DNA of 64,000 bases, taken from contig NZ_CP027707.1 in assembly GCF_003850345.1 (NCBI RefSeq), forward strand, positions 2,108,001-2,172,000. The letters are read 5' to 3'. Under the pieces are notes generated by a model. It made no database searches and had not been told where the DNA came from. It saw only the letters and a program-made list of their open reading frames with translations. Positions within the stretch are counted from its first letter, which is position 1, and each line of letters starts with the position of its first letter. Position numbers and translations under genes: made by a program. Below are positions 6,570 through 15,256 of this stretch, piece after piece. The stretch comes from Pseudomonas chlororaphis subsp. piscium (lineage in GTDB: Bacteria > Pseudomonadota > Gammaproteobacteria > Pseudomonadales > Pseudomonadaceae).

Positions 6570-8678
6570 ATGAGTTATCAGGTTCTTGCACGTAAATGGC
6601 GTCCGCGCTCGTTCCGCGAAATGGTCGGCCAGACCCATGTGCTCAAGGCTCTGATCAATGCCTTGGACAGCCAGCGGCTGCACCATGCCTATCTGTTTAC
6701 CGGCACCCGCGGGGTGGGCAAGACCACCATCGCGCGGATCATTGCCAAATGCCTGAACTGTGAAACAGGTATCACTTCCACGCCCTGTGGCACCTGCTCG
6801 GTATGCCGCGAGATCGACGAAGGGCGCTTCGTCGACCTGATCGAGATCGACGCCGCGAGCCGGACCAAGGTCGAGGACACCCGCGAGCTGCTGGACAACG
6901 TGCAGTACGCGCCGAGCCGCGGGCGCTTCAAGGTCTACCTGATCGACGAAGTGCACATGCTGTCCAGCCACTCGTTCAACGCCTTGTTGAAGACCCTGGA
7001 AGAGCCGCCGCCCTACGTCAAATTCATTCTGGCGACCACCGATCCGCAGAAACTTCCGGCAACGATTCTTTCGCGCTGCCTGCAGTTCTCCCTGAAGAAC
7101 ATGACCCCGGAGCGGGTGGTCGAGCACCTGACCCATGTGCTAGGCGTCGAGAACGTGCCGTTCGAAGACGACGCACTGTGGCTGTTGGGCCGCGCCGCCG
7201 ATGGGTCGATGCGCGATGCCATGAGCCTCACCGACCAGGCCATCGCCTTCGGCGAAGGCAAGGTCATGGCCGCCGATGTGCGGGCGATGCTCGGTACTCT
7301 CGATCACGGCCAGGTCTACGACGTTCTGCATGCGCTGATCAACGGCGATGCCAAGGCCTTGCTGGAGGCCGTACGCCACCTGGCTGAACAAGGCCCGGAC
7401 TGGAACGGCGTGCTGTCGGAGATTCTCAACGTCCTGCACCGTGTGGCCATTGCCCAGGCCTTGCCGGACGGTGTCGACAACGGGCATGGCGACCGCGACC
7501 GGGTGCTGGCTCTGGCCCAGGCGTTGCCGGCCGAAGATGTGCAGTTCTATTACCAGATGGGCCTGATCGGCCGGCGCGACCTGCCGCTGGCGCCGGACCC
7601 GCGGGGTGGTTTCGAGATGGTCCTGCTGCGGATGCTGGCCTTCCGGCCAGCGGACTCGGCAGACGCGCCGAGACAGCCGCTAAAGCCAGTGGGGATCAGC
7701 CAGGCCACAGTTGATTCCGCCCAATCCGTGGCTGGCGCAGCGGTTGCTGCGCCGGTAGTTGCTGCTCCCGCACCGGTTGCGGCACCGGTGGTCGAGGCTG
7801 CTCCGGCGGTTGCCCCTGTCGCAGTACCCGCACCTGCTCCTGTAGCGCCCGTGGCGCCTGCGCCGCAACCGGTGGTCGAGACGCCGCCGCAGGCAGCGCC
7901 TGTCGTCGCCGAGGAGGTGGTCGACCTGCCGTGGAACGACCCGGTTGAACCAATTGTCGAGCAGCAGCCAGCCGTCGAGCCCGTGCTGGAGACCGCCGCG
8001 GAACAGCCTGAGCTGACCCCGATGCCGACCCCGACCCCGGACAGCGTGGTGCCGGATGCGCCGGAATGGGTCAGCGCCCCGGTGCCGGAGCCCAGCGTTG
8101 CCGAGGTCGATGCCGCGACACCGGGTATCGACCTGGACGACGAACCGCCGCTGGACGAAGACTACATCGAGCCGGACATGGATTCGGCCTACAGCTACCT
8201 GGACGAACTGGCCAGCGAACACGCCGCTGATCCCGAGCCGGAACCCGAGCCGTTGCCGGCTGCCCAGCCGGCCACCGGCCTGGCGCTGGAGTGGCTGGAG
8301 CTGTTCCCGAAACTGCCGATTTCCGGGATGACGGCGAGCATCGCCGCCAACTGCACCTTGATCGCCGCCGAGGGCGACAACTGGTTGCTGCACCTGGACC
8401 CGGCCCACAGCGCCCTGTTCAACGCCACCCAGCAGCGCCGTCTGAACGACGCCCTGAACCAGTACCACCAGCGCACGCTGACGGTGAGCATCGAGCTGAT
8501 CAAGCCCGAGCAGGAAACCCCGGCCCAGGCGGCGTCGCGCCGTCGTGCCAATCGCCAGCGGGAAGCCGAGGAGTCGATCCACGGCGATCCGTTCATCCAG
8601 CAGATGGTGCGGGAGTTCGGCGCGGTGGTCCGTCACGATACTATTGAACCTGTCGAGGCCCTGGTCAGCCAGGGTTAA
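6570..8678 (+). CDS. dnaX: DNA polymerase III subunits tau/gamma
   Basis: A 702-residue clamp-loader ATPase that loads the beta clamp and couples polymerase cores to the helicase. The Walker A motif GTRGVGKT is at about 45-52, and a zinc module is formed by Cys64, Cys73, Cys76 and Cys79. Walker B with DEVH, the sensor 'ATTDPQKLP' and the SRC arginine-finger motif ('LSRCLQF') follow. Residues 1-365 form the AAA+ and collar domains. About residues 385-560 form an Ala/Pro/Val-rich then acidic linker, followed by the C-terminal tau domain that binds DnaB and the polymerase alpha subunit. No A-AAA-AAG slippery heptamer like that of E. coli was seen, so a gamma form made by frameshifting is not supported. 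It leads the dnaX-ybaB-recR cluster. Confidence 0.98.
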   Translation: MSYQVLARKWRPRSFREMVGQTHVLKALINALDSQRLHHAYLFTGTRGVGKTTIARIIAKCLNCETGITSTPCGTCSVCREIDEGRFVDLIEIDAASRTKVEDTRELLDNVQYAPSRGRFKVYLIDEVHMLSSHSFNALLKTLEEPPPYVKFILATTDPQKLPATILSRCLQFSLKNMTPERVVEHLTHVLGVENVPFEDDALWLLGRAADGSMRDAMSLTDQAIAFGEGKVMAADVRAMLGTLDHGQVYDVLHALINGDAKALLEAVRHLAEQGPDWNGVLSEILNVLHRVAIAQALPDGVDNGHGDRDRVLALAQALPAEDVQFYYQMGLIGRRDLPLAPDPRGGFEMVLLRMLAFRPADSADAPRQPLKPVGISQATVDSAQSVAGAAVAAPVVAAPAPVAAPVVEAAPAVAPVAVPAPAPVAPVAPAPQPVVETPPQAAPVVAEEVVDLPWNDPVEPIVEQQPAVEPVLETAAEQPELTPMPTPTPDSVVPDAPEWVSAPVPEPSVAEVDAATPGIDLDDEPPLDEDYIEPDMDSAYSYLDELASEHAADPEPEPEPLPAAQPATGLALEWLELFPKLPISGMTASIAANCTLIAAEGDNWLLHLDPAHSALFNATQQRRLNDALNQYHQRTLTVSIELIKPEQETPAQAASRRRANRQREAEESIHGDPFIQQMVREFGAVVRHDTIEPVEALVSQG

Positions 8679-8688
8679 TAACTGAAGG

Positions 8689-8718
8689 GCGCCGGGCCTT
8701 GAGGCCGGGCGCTGTTTT
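8689..8718 (+). terminator. Hairpin and T-run between dnaX and ybaB
   Basis: A ten-pair GC-rich stem with one mismatch (GCGCCgGGCC / GGCCgGGCGC) and TTGA loop is followed by five T residues. Because ybaB starts only 27 bases later, it probably attenuates rather than fully ends dnaX transcription. Confidence 0.7.
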
Positions 8719-8744
8719 TATCCAAGTACTTTGAGGTGATTCCC

Positions 8745-9083
8745 ATGATGAAAGGTGGCATGGCCGGCCTGATGAAGCAGGCGCAGCAGATGCAGGAAAA
8801 GATGGCCAAGATGCAGGAAGAACTGGCCAACGCCGAAGTCACCGGCAAGGCGGGTGGCGATATGGTCACCGTGGTCATGACCGGTCGTCACGACATCAAG
8901 CGTGTGAGCATCGACCCAAGCCTGCTGGAAGGCGTCAGCGAAGATGACCGCGAAGTGCTGGAAGATCTGTTCGCCGCCGCCGTCAACGACGCCGTGCGCA
9001 AGATCGAAGCCAACAGCCAGGACAAGATGTCCGGCGTGACCGCTGGCATGCAACTGCCTCCGGGTATGAAACTGCCGTTCTGA
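8745..9083 (+). CDS. ybaB: YbaB/EbfC-family nucleoid-associated protein
   Basis: A 112-residue DNA-binding protein matching E. coli YbaB closely: '[20 protein letters not shown]' near the N-terminus, 'DPSLLEG', and the end '[17 protein letters not shown]'. The family forms tweezer-like dimers that bind DNA and affect nucleoid structure. The N-terminal third is an amphipathic Gln/Met-rich helix. ATG 8745 is preceded by GAGGTGA at 5-6 bases; an upstream in-frame ATT lacks support. The position between dnaX and recR is the classical one. Confidence 0.97.
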   Translation: MMKGGMAGLMKQAQQMQEKMAKMQEELANAEVTGKAGGDMVTVVMTGRHDIKRVSIDPSLLEGVSEDDREVLEDLFAAAVNDAVRKIEANSQDKMSGVTAGMQLPPGMKLPF

Positions 9084-9112
9084 TTCGCGCCAGCGCATCG
9101 GTCGGACTCGAA

Positions 9113-9144
9113 AATGCCAGGCATCGCGCCTGGCATTTTTGTTT
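9113..9144 (+). terminator. Terminator after ybaB
   Basis: A perfect 10-bp stem AATGCCAGGC / GCCTGGCATT with a 5-nt loop, followed by TTTTTGTTT. It lies 30 bases after the ybaB stop, so recR is probably transcribed from a separate start. Confidence 0.88.
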
Positions 9145-9153
9145 GTGGCGCCT

Positions 9154-9253
9154 GTAGCCGCTGCCGCAGGCTGCGATCGAGCGCGGAGCGGTCGTCATTC
9201 AGGCGACGGAGTCTAGCTGGATGGCCGCGGTTGCAGCCTGCGGCAGCGGCTGC
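9154..9253. repeat. Inverted pair of REP-type elements (GTAGCCGCTGCCGCAGGC family)
   Basis: The left copy at about 9154-9179 (GTAGCCGCTGCCGCAGGCTG...) is answered by an inverted copy at about 9233-9253 (GCAGCCTGCGGCAGCGGC). Paired inverted copies are typical of Pseudomonas intergenic REP doublets. A related degenerate pair lies at 58508-58613. Confidence 0.8.
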
Positions 9254-9377
9254 GGGAGGAGAAACAGCGAACGCCGAGCGCTGTACGATAGTCTGTAGTC
9301 TGTATGGACTGAGCATTTGACGCTAATCGGAGGCGCGGGTATAAACCGCGTCTCGTCGTTTTGTCGGACCTTTACCC

Positions 9378-9980
9378 ATGAGCTTCAGCCCCCTGATTCG
9401 CCAACTGATCGATGCCCTGCGTACTTTGCCGGGCGTGGGTCAGAAAACCGCCCAGCGCATGGCCTTGCAGCTGCTGGAGCGCGACCGCAGCGGCGGTACG
9501 CGACTGGCCCAGGCGCTGAGCCAGGCCATGGAGGGCGTCGGCCACTGCCGCCTGTGCCGCACCCTGACCGAGGACGATCTGTGCCCGCAATGCGCCGATC
9601 CACGGCGTGACGACACGCTGTTGTGCGTGGTCGAGGGGCCGATGGACGTCTACGCGGTGGAACAGACCGGTTATCGCGGTCGTTACTTCGTGCTCAAGGG
9701 CCACCTGTCGCCTCTCGACGGCCTGGGCCCGGAAGCCATCGGCATTCCCCAGCTGCTGGCGCGGATCGAAGAGCAAGGCAGCTTCACCGAGGTGATCCTG
9801 GCCACCAACCCGACGGTGGAAGGCGAGGCGACCGCTCATTACATTGCCCAGCTGTTGAGCAACAAGGGTCTGATCACCTCGCGTATCGCCCATGGCGTGC
9901 CTCTGGGCGGCGAGCTGGAGCTGGTGGACGGCGGCACCCTGGCGCACTCGTTTGCCGGGCGCAAGCCGATCAGCCTGTAA
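9378..9980 (+). CDS. recR: Recombination protein RecR
   Basis: A 200-residue protein of the RecFOR gap-repair pathway, which forms a ring-like clamp and helps RecO load RecA. Visible features are the N-terminal helix-hairpin-helix ('[24 protein letters not shown]'), a four-cysteine zinc finger at about 56-72 ('[18 protein letters not shown]'), and the Toprim domain ('[18 protein letters not shown]' through '[16 protein letters not shown]'). The C-terminal Walker-B-like segment '[16 protein letters not shown]' is typical. The length is normal. An imperfect hairpin at 9987 follows the stop. Confidence 0.98.
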   Translation: MSFSPLIRQLIDALRTLPGVGQKTAQRMALQLLERDRSGGTRLAQALSQAMEGVGHCRLCRTLTEDDLCPQCADPRRDDTLLCVVEGPMDVYAVEQTGYRGRYFVLKGHLSPLDGLGPEAIGIPQLLARIEEQGSFTEVILATNPTVEGEATAHYIAQLLSNKGLITSRIAHGVPLGGELELVDGGTLAHSFAGRKPISL

Positions 9981-9986
9981 GCGTTT

Positions 9987-10031
9987 CGGCCAGCAAGCTC
10001 GCCCCTGCGGGGACGGCTTGCTCGCTGGCCG
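9987..10031. repeat. REP-like hairpin after recR
   Basis: Nested stems CGGCCAGC / GCTGGCCG, AAGC / GCTT and CCCC / GGGG form one long imperfect hairpin containing GCTTGCTCGC. That core is shared with the 'GAGCAAGCTTGCTC' REP family. It may also help end recR transcription, although no T-run follows. Confidence 0.6.
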
Positions 10032-10113
10032 CGTTCCATCGCTTAAACGCGACTCTTCTTGAAAACCAAGCAAGCGCTAGGTAAGTTTCCTCAACCTTCA
10101 GAGGAGCTTGCCG

Positions 10114-11262
10114 ATGTCTGCCTGCCAGGAATACTTCGACCCTAGCCATCAGTTGGTCCGCGACAGCGTTCGGCGTTTCGTCGAGCGGGAAATCCTCCCG
10201 GACATCGATCAGTGGGAGGAGGCGCAAGGCTTCCCCCGCGAACTCTACCTCAAGGCCGGCGCGGCCGGCATCCTGGGCATCGGCTATCCCGAGGCCCTGG
10301 GTGGCAGCCATGAGGGCGATCTGTTCGCCAAGATCGCCGCCAGCGAGGAGCTGATGCGCTGTGGCTCCGGCGGCCTGGTGGCGGGCCTGGGCTCGCTGGA
10401 CATCGGTTTGCCGCCGGTCGTCAAATGGGCGCGCCCCGAGGTCCGCGACCGGGTGGTGCCGCAGGTATTGGCGGGCGAGAAGATCAGCGCCCTGGCGGTC
10501 ACCGAGCCCGGTGGCGGTTCGGACGTGGCCAATCTGCAGACCCGGGCGCTGCGTGACGGCGATTTCTACCGCGTCAGCGGCAGCAAGACCTTTATCACCA
10601 GTGGCGTGCGCGCCGATTTCTACACGGTGGCGGTGCGTACCGGCGAGCCTGGTTTCGGCGGCATCAGCCTGCTGCTGATCGACAAGGGCACGCCGGGCTT
10701 CACCGTCGGCCGGCAACTGAAGAAGATGGGCTGGTGGGCGTCCGATACCGCCGAGCTGTTTTTCGACGATTGCCGGGTGCCGGTCAGCCACTTGATCGGC
10801 GTCGAGAACATGGGCTTCGCCTGCATCATGGGCAACTTCCAGAGCGAGCGTCTGGCGCTGGCCCTGATGGCCAACATGACCGCGCAGCTGGCGTTGGAGG
10901 AGAGCCTGAAGTGGGCCCGGGAGCGCGAGGCGTTCGGCAAGCCCATCGGCAAGTTCCAGGTGATCAAGCATCGTCTGGCGGAGATGGCGACCGCGCTGGA
11001 GGTGTCCCGCGAGTTCACCTATCGCCAGGCGGCGAAGATGGCGGCGGGCCAGAGTGTGATCAAGGAGATCTCCATGGCCAAGAACTTCGCCACCGACACG
11101 GCCGACCGCATCACCCACGATGCGGTGCAGATTCTCGGTGGGCTGGGCTACATGCGTGAGAGCCTGGTGGAGCGGCTGTACCGCGACAACCGCATCCTGT
11201 CCATCGGCGGCGGCACCCGGGAAGTGATGAACGAAATCATCAGTAAGCAGATGGGGCTGTAG
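10114..11262 (+). CDS. Acyl-CoA dehydrogenase, LCAD-type
   Basis: A 382-residue flavoenzyme of usual family length, catalysing alpha,beta-dehydrogenation of an acyl-CoA. Family signatures are 'ALAVTEPGGGSDVANLQT' (FAD/substrate), 'GSKTFITSGVRADFYTVAVRT', and 'REAFGKPIGKFQVIKHRLAEM'. The site that holds the catalytic Glu in MCAD-type enzymes reads IGGGT (Gly366), while Glu245 in 'QSERLAL' matches the alternative catalytic position of long-chain and isovaleryl enzymes. This suggests an LCAD-type active site. ATG 10114 is 7 bases after GAGGAG. No electron-transfer flavoprotein or thiolase gene adjoins it, so the substrate is unknown. Transcription is convergent with apt. Confidence 0.93.
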   Translation: MSACQEYFDPSHQLVRDSVRRFVEREILPDIDQWEEAQGFPRELYLKAGAAGILGIGYPEALGGSHEGDLFAKIAASEELMRCGSGGLVAGLGSLDIGLPPVVKWARPEVRDRVVPQVLAGEKISALAVTEPGGGSDVANLQTRALRDGDFYRVSGSKTFITSGVRADFYTVAVRTGEPGFGGISLLLIDKGTPGFTVGRQLKKMGWWASDTAELFFDDCRVPVSHLIGVENMGFACIMGNFQSERLALALMANMTAQLALEESLKWAREREAFGKPIGKFQVIKHRLAEMATALEVSREFTYRQAAKMAAGQSVIKEISMAKNFATDTADRITHDAVQILGGLGYMRESLVERLYRDNRILSIGGGTREVMNEIISKQMGL

Positions 11263-11286
11263 GCCTGCCAGAGGAGTGGGGCGCTA

Positions 11287-11330
11287 TCTGTAGGAGCAGC
11301 CGGTCGACGCTCGATTGCTCGCGATAGCGC
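11287..11330. repeat. Single degenerate REP element (TGTAGGAGC family)
   Basis: 'CTGTAGGAGCAGCCGG...' continuing to 'TTGCTCGCGATAGC' resembles one arm of the perfect pair at 28741-28831. It lies between the convergent acyl-CoA dehydrogenase and apt genes. Confidence 0.55.
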
Positions 11331-11358
11331 CGGCCCTGGCAAGCCAAATGGCAGCGAT

Positions 11359-11907
11359 TTACCGCTCGCTCAACGAAAACTGCGTCAGGCAGAAGGTTGG
11401 AATGCCCATGTCTTGCAGGCGCTGCGAACCGCCCAGTTCCGGCAGGTCGATGATGGCGGCGGCCTCGTAGACTTTTGCCCCCATGCGGCGCACCAGGTTG
11501 GCCGCGGCGATCAGGGTGCCGCCGGTGGCGATCAGGTCATCGAACATCAGCACCGAATCGCCTTCGCACAGGCTGTCGGCATGCACTTCCAGGAAGGCTT
11601 CGCCGTATTCGGTCTGATAACCCTCGGCAAGCACATCGGCCGGCAGCTTGCCTTGCTTGCGGAACAGGATCAGCGGTTTGTTCAACTGGTAGGCGATGAT
11701 CGAGCCGATCAGGAAGCCGCGGGCGTCCATGGCGCCGATGTGAGTGAAGTCTTCTTCGACATAACGCTGGGCAAAGGTGTCGGCGACCAGGCGCAAGGCC
11801 TTGGGCGACTGGAACAGCGGGGTGATGTCACGGAAGATCACGCCGGGCTTGGGGAAGTCGATGACTGGGCGGATCAGGGATTTGATGTCGAAGGAGTCGA
11901 AGGCCAT
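11359..11907 (-). CDS. apt: Adenine phosphoribosyltransferase
   Basis: A 182-residue purine-salvage enzyme converting adenine and PRPP to AMP. The PRPP-binding loop '[17 protein letters not shown]' is at about 120-136. The N-terminal '[21 protein letters not shown]' and the '[18 protein letters not shown]' base-binding region are typical. The length matches bacterial Apt. The 3' end converges on the acyl-CoA dehydrogenase gene across a REP element; upstream is the separately terminated anr gene on the same strand. Confidence 0.98.
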   Translation of the reverse strand: MAFDSFDIKSLIRPVIDFPKPGVIFRDITPLFQSPKALRLVADTFAQRYVEEDFTHIGAMDARGFLIGSIIAYQLNKPLILFRKQGKLPADVLAEGYQTEYGEAFLEVHADSLCEGDSVLMFDDLIATGGTLIAAANLVRRMGAKVYEAAAIIDLPELGGSQRLQDMGIPTFCLTQFSLSER

Positions 11908-11954
11908 CGTGGCGGTGTCCTGGCGGGCATGAAGTGGAGCGCGCCAGTATAGCC

Positions 11955-11980
11955 CCGACCGAGCCGCTTGGCTCGGTCGG
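11955..11980 (-). terminator. Perfect GC-rich hairpin after anr
   Basis: CCGACCGAGCC / GGCTCGGTCGG with a GCTT loop, 11 bp perfect. It lies just past the anr stop on the minus strand. No T-run follows, so intrinsic termination is likely but not certain. Confidence 0.6.
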
Positions 11981-11991
11981 GAGGCTCTGCC

Positions 11992-12726
11992 TCAGCCTTC
12001 CAGGGAGCCGCCGGCGAGGGCGCACAGCTGGATCGGGTCGAGAATGTGCACCTCTTTGCCTTCAGCGGCGATCAACGCGTTCTGCTGGAAGCGGGTGAAC
12101 ACCCGGGACACGGTTTCCACCGCCAGGCCCAGATAGTTACCGATCTCGTTGCGCGACATGCTCAAGCGGAACTGATTGGCCGAGAAGCCGCGGGCACGGA
12201 AGCGCGCCGACAGGTTGACCAGGAAGGTGGCGATGCGCTCGTCGGCGGTCTTTTTCGACAGCAACAACATCATCTGCTGGTCGTCGCGGATCTCGCGGCT
12301 CATTACCCGCATCAGCTGGCGGCGCAGTTGTGGCAACTGCAGGGCCAGTTCGTCGAGGCGTTCGAAGGGGATTTCACAGACCGACGTGGTTTCCAGGGCC
12401 TGGGCGGAGACCGGGTGGATCTCGGTGTCCATGCCGGACAGGCCGACCAGTTCGCTGGGCAGGTGGAAGCCGGTGATCTGTTCTTCGCCGCTGTCGCTGA
12501 GACTGAAAGTCTTCAGCGCACCGGAGCGCACAGCATAGACGGAGTCGAATGCGTCGCCCTGGCGAAACAGGAACTCGCCTTTTTTCAGGGGGCGGCCGCG
12601 TTTAACGATTTCGTCCAGCGCATCCATGTCTTCCAGATTCAGAGAAAGTGGCAGGCAGAGGGGGGCCAGGCTGCAATCCTTGCAATGGGCCTGGTTGTGA
12701 GCGCGCAGTTTTACTGGCTCGGACAT
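11992..12726 (-). CDS. anr: Oxygen-sensing regulator Anr (FNR family)
   Basis: A 244-residue CRP/FNR-type regulator that holds an oxygen-labile [4Fe-4S] cluster and activates microaerobic and anaerobic genes. The four cluster cysteines are visible: Cys15, Cys18 and Cys24 ('[10 protein letters not shown]') and Cys117 ('TTSVCEIP'). A cyclic-nucleotide-like beta-roll spans about 30-140 and a dimer helix about 140-170. The DNA-binding HTH is at about 185-215, with 'VETVSR' carrying Glu204, Ser207 and Arg208, which in FNR read TTGAT half-sites. The start is preceded by AAGGA. Its likely targets lie alongside: hemN with a perfect box, and the distal cbb3 operon. Confidence 0.97.
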   Translation of the reverse strand: MSEPVKLRAHNQAHCKDCSLAPLCLPLSLNLEDMDALDEIVKRGRPLKKGEFLFRQGDAFDSVYAVRSGALKTFSLSDSGEEQITGFHLPSELVGLSGMDTEIHPVSAQALETTSVCEIPFERLDELALQLPQLRRQLMRVMSREIRDDQQMMLLLSKKTADERIATFLVNLSARFRARGFSANQFRLSMSRNEIGNYLGLAVETVSRVFTRFQQNALIAAEGKEVHILDPIQLCALAGGSLEG

Positions 12727-13033
12727 TCAATAGAATCCTTGTGGGAAAACACACATAAGCCGTAAGGGTAACTCACGGGAGGAGGTTCCGGCCAGTCCGT
12801 GGCGTATTGGCGCTTAGTCGTAAAGCTGTCCGTTTGTAGCCTCCAGGCCACTCCGGGAAAATGCGCTCGTGCAGTCCATTCAAGGTATTTCCAGCGCTGA
12901 CCGTCACTTGCACTCGCCGATTGTCTCGGCGTCAAGTATCAGGCTCGCTTACGTCCTGTCTCTCCAGACAGTTTTTGCCTGTCATCTGCGACAAGTTGCC
13001 GCGCCGAACGGTCAGGTCGCGGCTCATGAGGCC
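12727..13033. other. 307-base gap between hemN and anr
   Basis: This holds the anr promoter and the end of the hemN transcript. I see an AAGGATTCTATTG ribosome site before anr and a weak CGCCGA/TCGGCG hairpin near 12911. There is no clear TTGAT-N4-ATCAA site and no gene. Confidence 0.5.
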
Positions 13034-14416
13034 CTAGATGACCCGGGAAAAACGCTGTCGATTCTGTTGCTCCAGATACGTGTCGAACACCATGCACACC
13101 GAACGCACCAGCAGGCGCCCGGCCGGCAGCACTTCAATGCCTTCGTTGCTCAGCTTGATCAGGCCGTCTTCGGCCATGGCTTGCAGTTGTGGCCACAGCT
13201 CGCCGAAGTAGCCTCGAAAGTCGATGTTGAACTGCTGCTCGATGGCCTCGAAGTCGAGGCTGAAGTTGCAGATCAACTGCTGGATCACCGCGCGTCTGAC
13301 GCGGTCGTCCTGATTGCACACCAGGCCACGGCTGGTGGCCAGTTGCGCGCCGCCCAGCAGGTTCTGGTACTGGGTCAGGTCGCTGCTGTTCTGGCAGTAC
13401 AGGTCGCCGATCTGGCTGATAGCCGAGACGCCCAGGCCGATCAGGTCGCAGTGGCCGTGGGTGGTGTAGCCCTGGAAGTTGCGTTGCAGGGTCGACTCTT
13501 CCTGGGCGATTGCCAGCTCGTCGTCGGGCAGGGCGAAATGGTCCATGCCGATGTAGCGGTAACCCGCGGCCGTCAGTTGTTCAATGGTGCGCTGCAGCAT
13601 CTGCAGCTTTTCCGCCGGGGCCGGCAGCTCGTGGCTGTTGATCCGCCGTTGCGGCATAAAGCGCTCCGGCAGGTGGGCGTAGTTGAACACCGAGAGCCGG
13701 TCCGGTTGCAGGTTGATGACTTCCTCGACGGTGCGGGCGAAGTTGTCCGGCGTCTGTTTCGGCAGGCCGTAGATCAGGTCGATGTTGATCGAACGAAATT
13801 GCAGGGTGCGTGCCGCTTCGATCACCGCGCGGGTTTCTTCCAGGCTCTGCAGGCGGTTGACCGCGCGCTGTACCGCCGGGTCGAGGTCCTGCAAGCCGAT
13901 GCTGACCCGGTTGAAACCCAACTCACGCAGCAGGCCCATGGTCGACCAGTCGGCTTCGCGGGGGTCGATCTCGATACCATAGTCGCCCGAATCGTCGTCC
14001 AGCAGGTTGAAGTGCTGGCGCAGGTGGCCCATCAACTGCCGCAGCTCGTCATGGCTGAGGAAGGTCGGGGTGCCGCCGCCGAAGTGCAGTTGCTCGACCT
14101 TCTGCCCGGGGTCGAGGTGGCAGGCGATCAGCTGGATTTCCTGTTCCAGGCGTTGCAGGTAGGGCAGGGCGCGCCCGCGGTCCTTGGTGATGACCTTGTT
14201 GCAGGCGCAGTAGTAGCAGATGTTCGCGCAGAACGGCACGTGCACGTACAGCGACAGCGGGCGCAGCGCCTTGCGGCTTTCGCGCAGGGCGTGGAGCAGG
14301 TCGAAGGTGCCCACCTGGCTGTGGAATTGCACAGCGGTGGGGTAGGAGGTGTAGCGCGGTCCCGCCAGGTCGTAACGGCGGATCAGATCGGTGTCCCAAC
14401 GAATGGCGTCGAGCAT
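13034..14416 (-). CDS. hemN: Oxygen-independent coproporphyrinogen III oxidase
   Basis: A 460-residue radical-SAM enzyme making protoporphyrinogen IX without oxygen, in the cytoplasm. The cluster motif CxxxCxxC is Cys63, Cys67 and Cys70 in 'HVPFCANICYYCAC', the same arrangement as E. coli HemN. 'HFGGGTPTFLSHDEL' (SAM-binding glycines), 'GIEIDPREAD', 'RVSIGLQDLDPAVQ' and 'IDLIYGLPKQT' follow. ATG 14416 is chosen because the protein then begins at the family's usual N-terminus; the frame extends upstream but is unlike the family. A perfect ANR box sits 64 bases upstream, so oxygen limitation via Anr should induce it and supply haem for the cbb3 oxidases encoded next door. Confidence 0.97.
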   Translation of the reverse strand: MLDAIRWDTDLIRRYDLAGPRYTSYPTAVQFHSQVGTFDLLHALRESRKALRPLSLYVHVPFCANICYYCACNKVITKDRGRALPYLQRLEQEIQLIACHLDPGQKVEQLHFGGGTPTFLSHDELRQLMGHLRQHFNLLDDDSGDYGIEIDPREADWSTMGLLRELGFNRVSIGLQDLDPAVQRAVNRLQSLEETRAVIEAARTLQFRSINIDLIYGLPKQTPDNFARTVEEVINLQPDRLSVFNYAHLPERFMPQRRINSHELPAPAEKLQMLQRTIEQLTAAGYRYIGMDHFALPDDELAIAQEESTLQRNFQGYTTHGHCDLIGLGVSAISQIGDLYCQNSSDLTQYQNLLGGAQLATSRGLVCNQDDRVRRAVIQQLICNFSLDFEAIEQQFNIDFRGYFGELWPQLQAMAEDGLIKLSNEGIEVLPAGRLLVRSVCMVFDTYLEQQNRQRFSRVI

Positions 14417-14479
14417 GCGGGAATTCCCCCGGTAGGCAGGCAGTGTTCGCGAGTCTAGGGGGTTAGCGCCCGGGCTATC

Positions 14480-14493
14480 TTGATTTGCATCAA
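14480..14493 (-). promoter_or_regulatory. ANR/FNR box upstream of hemN
   Basis: TTGATTTGCATCAA is a perfect match to the FNR/ANR palindrome TTGAT-N4-ATCAA. It lies 64-77 bases before the hemN start codon, compatible with a class II activated promoter (box centred near -41.5). Confidence 0.9.
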
Positions 14494-14572
14494 GGGTGGC
14501 GGGTGGGTGGTGCCCGCCAGGCGGGCCTTTTGTCGTCTCTGCCAAGGGCCGAATACATCGGGAAGGATTGCC

Positions 14573-15256
14573 TCAGTGCCCCATCAACCAATGCTGATGT
14601 GGACCGGGCAAGGTCCAGATGCCGAACAGGATTACCAGCAGGCCACCGGCCATGCGCACGCTGCGCCGACGCAGCAACGCGGTGACCCGTTCCGCCGCCA
14701 GGCCGGTCGCCAGCAGCACCGGCCAGGTCCCCAGGCCGAAGGCCAGCATCAGCAGGGCGCTGTCGAGGGCATTGCCCTGGCTGGCGGACCACAACAGGGT
14801 GCTGTAGACCAGGCCGCACGGCAGCCAGCCCCAGAGTGCGCCCAGCAGCAAGGCGCGCGGTAGGCTCGACACTGGCAGCAGGCGGTTGGCCACGGGCTGT
14901 ATGTGGCGCCACAGGCCGCGTCCGAGGCTCTCGATACGGGTCAGGCCGCTCCACCAGCCGGCCAGGTACAGGCCCATGGCGATCAGCAGCAGGCCGGCCA
15001 GGACACGCATGGCCATGGCCGCCGGGCTGCTGGCCACCGCCCAGCCGGCCAGGCCGATCAGCAGGCCCGCGGTGGCGTAACTGAGGATGCGCCCCAGGTT
15101 GTAGGCCAGCAGCAGGCGAAAACGCCGGCTGCGTTGTTCCTGGGGAATGGCCAGGGTCAAGGCGCCCATCAGGCCGCCGCACATGCCCAGGCAGTGACCA
15201 CCGCCGAGCAGGCCGAGGATCACGGCGGAAACCAGCAGTGGCGCCAGCTCAAGCAT
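14573..15256 (-). CDS. DsbD_2/TauE-SafE-like membrane protein linked to cbb3 assembly
   Basis: A 227-residue inner-membrane protein with about six hydrophobic segments. It carries 'GGGHCLGMCGGLMGAL' in the first segment and 'GWLPCGLVYSTLLW' in a later one, the His/Cys/Met-rich signature of the family often annotated 'sulfite exporter TauE/SafE' but found in cytochrome oxidase clusters. The Cys-Met-Cys pattern suits copper or thiol-redox handling, so a role in delivering copper to the cbb3 oxidase is plausible; this is inference. It overlaps the upstream ccoS by 8 bases, indicating one transcript ccoG-H-I-S-this gene. Confidence 0.85.
   Translation of the reverse strand: MLELAPLLVSAVILGLLGGGHCLGMCGGLMGALTLAIPQEQRSRRFRLLLAYNLGRILSYATAGLLIGLAGWAVASSPAAMAMRVLAGLLLIAMGLYLAGWWSGLTRIESLGRGLWRHIQPVANRLLPVSSLPRALLLGALWGWLPCGLVYSTLLWSASQGNALDSALLMLAFGLGTWPVLLATGLAAERVTALLRRRSVRMAGGLLVILFGIWTLPGPHQHWLMGH

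Noticed and set aside
7741..7990. Repeated PAPV/AAPV codons in dnaX as a possible mobile or satellite repeat
   Set aside because: These encode the low-complexity Ala/Pro/Val linker normal for pseudomonad tau subunits.
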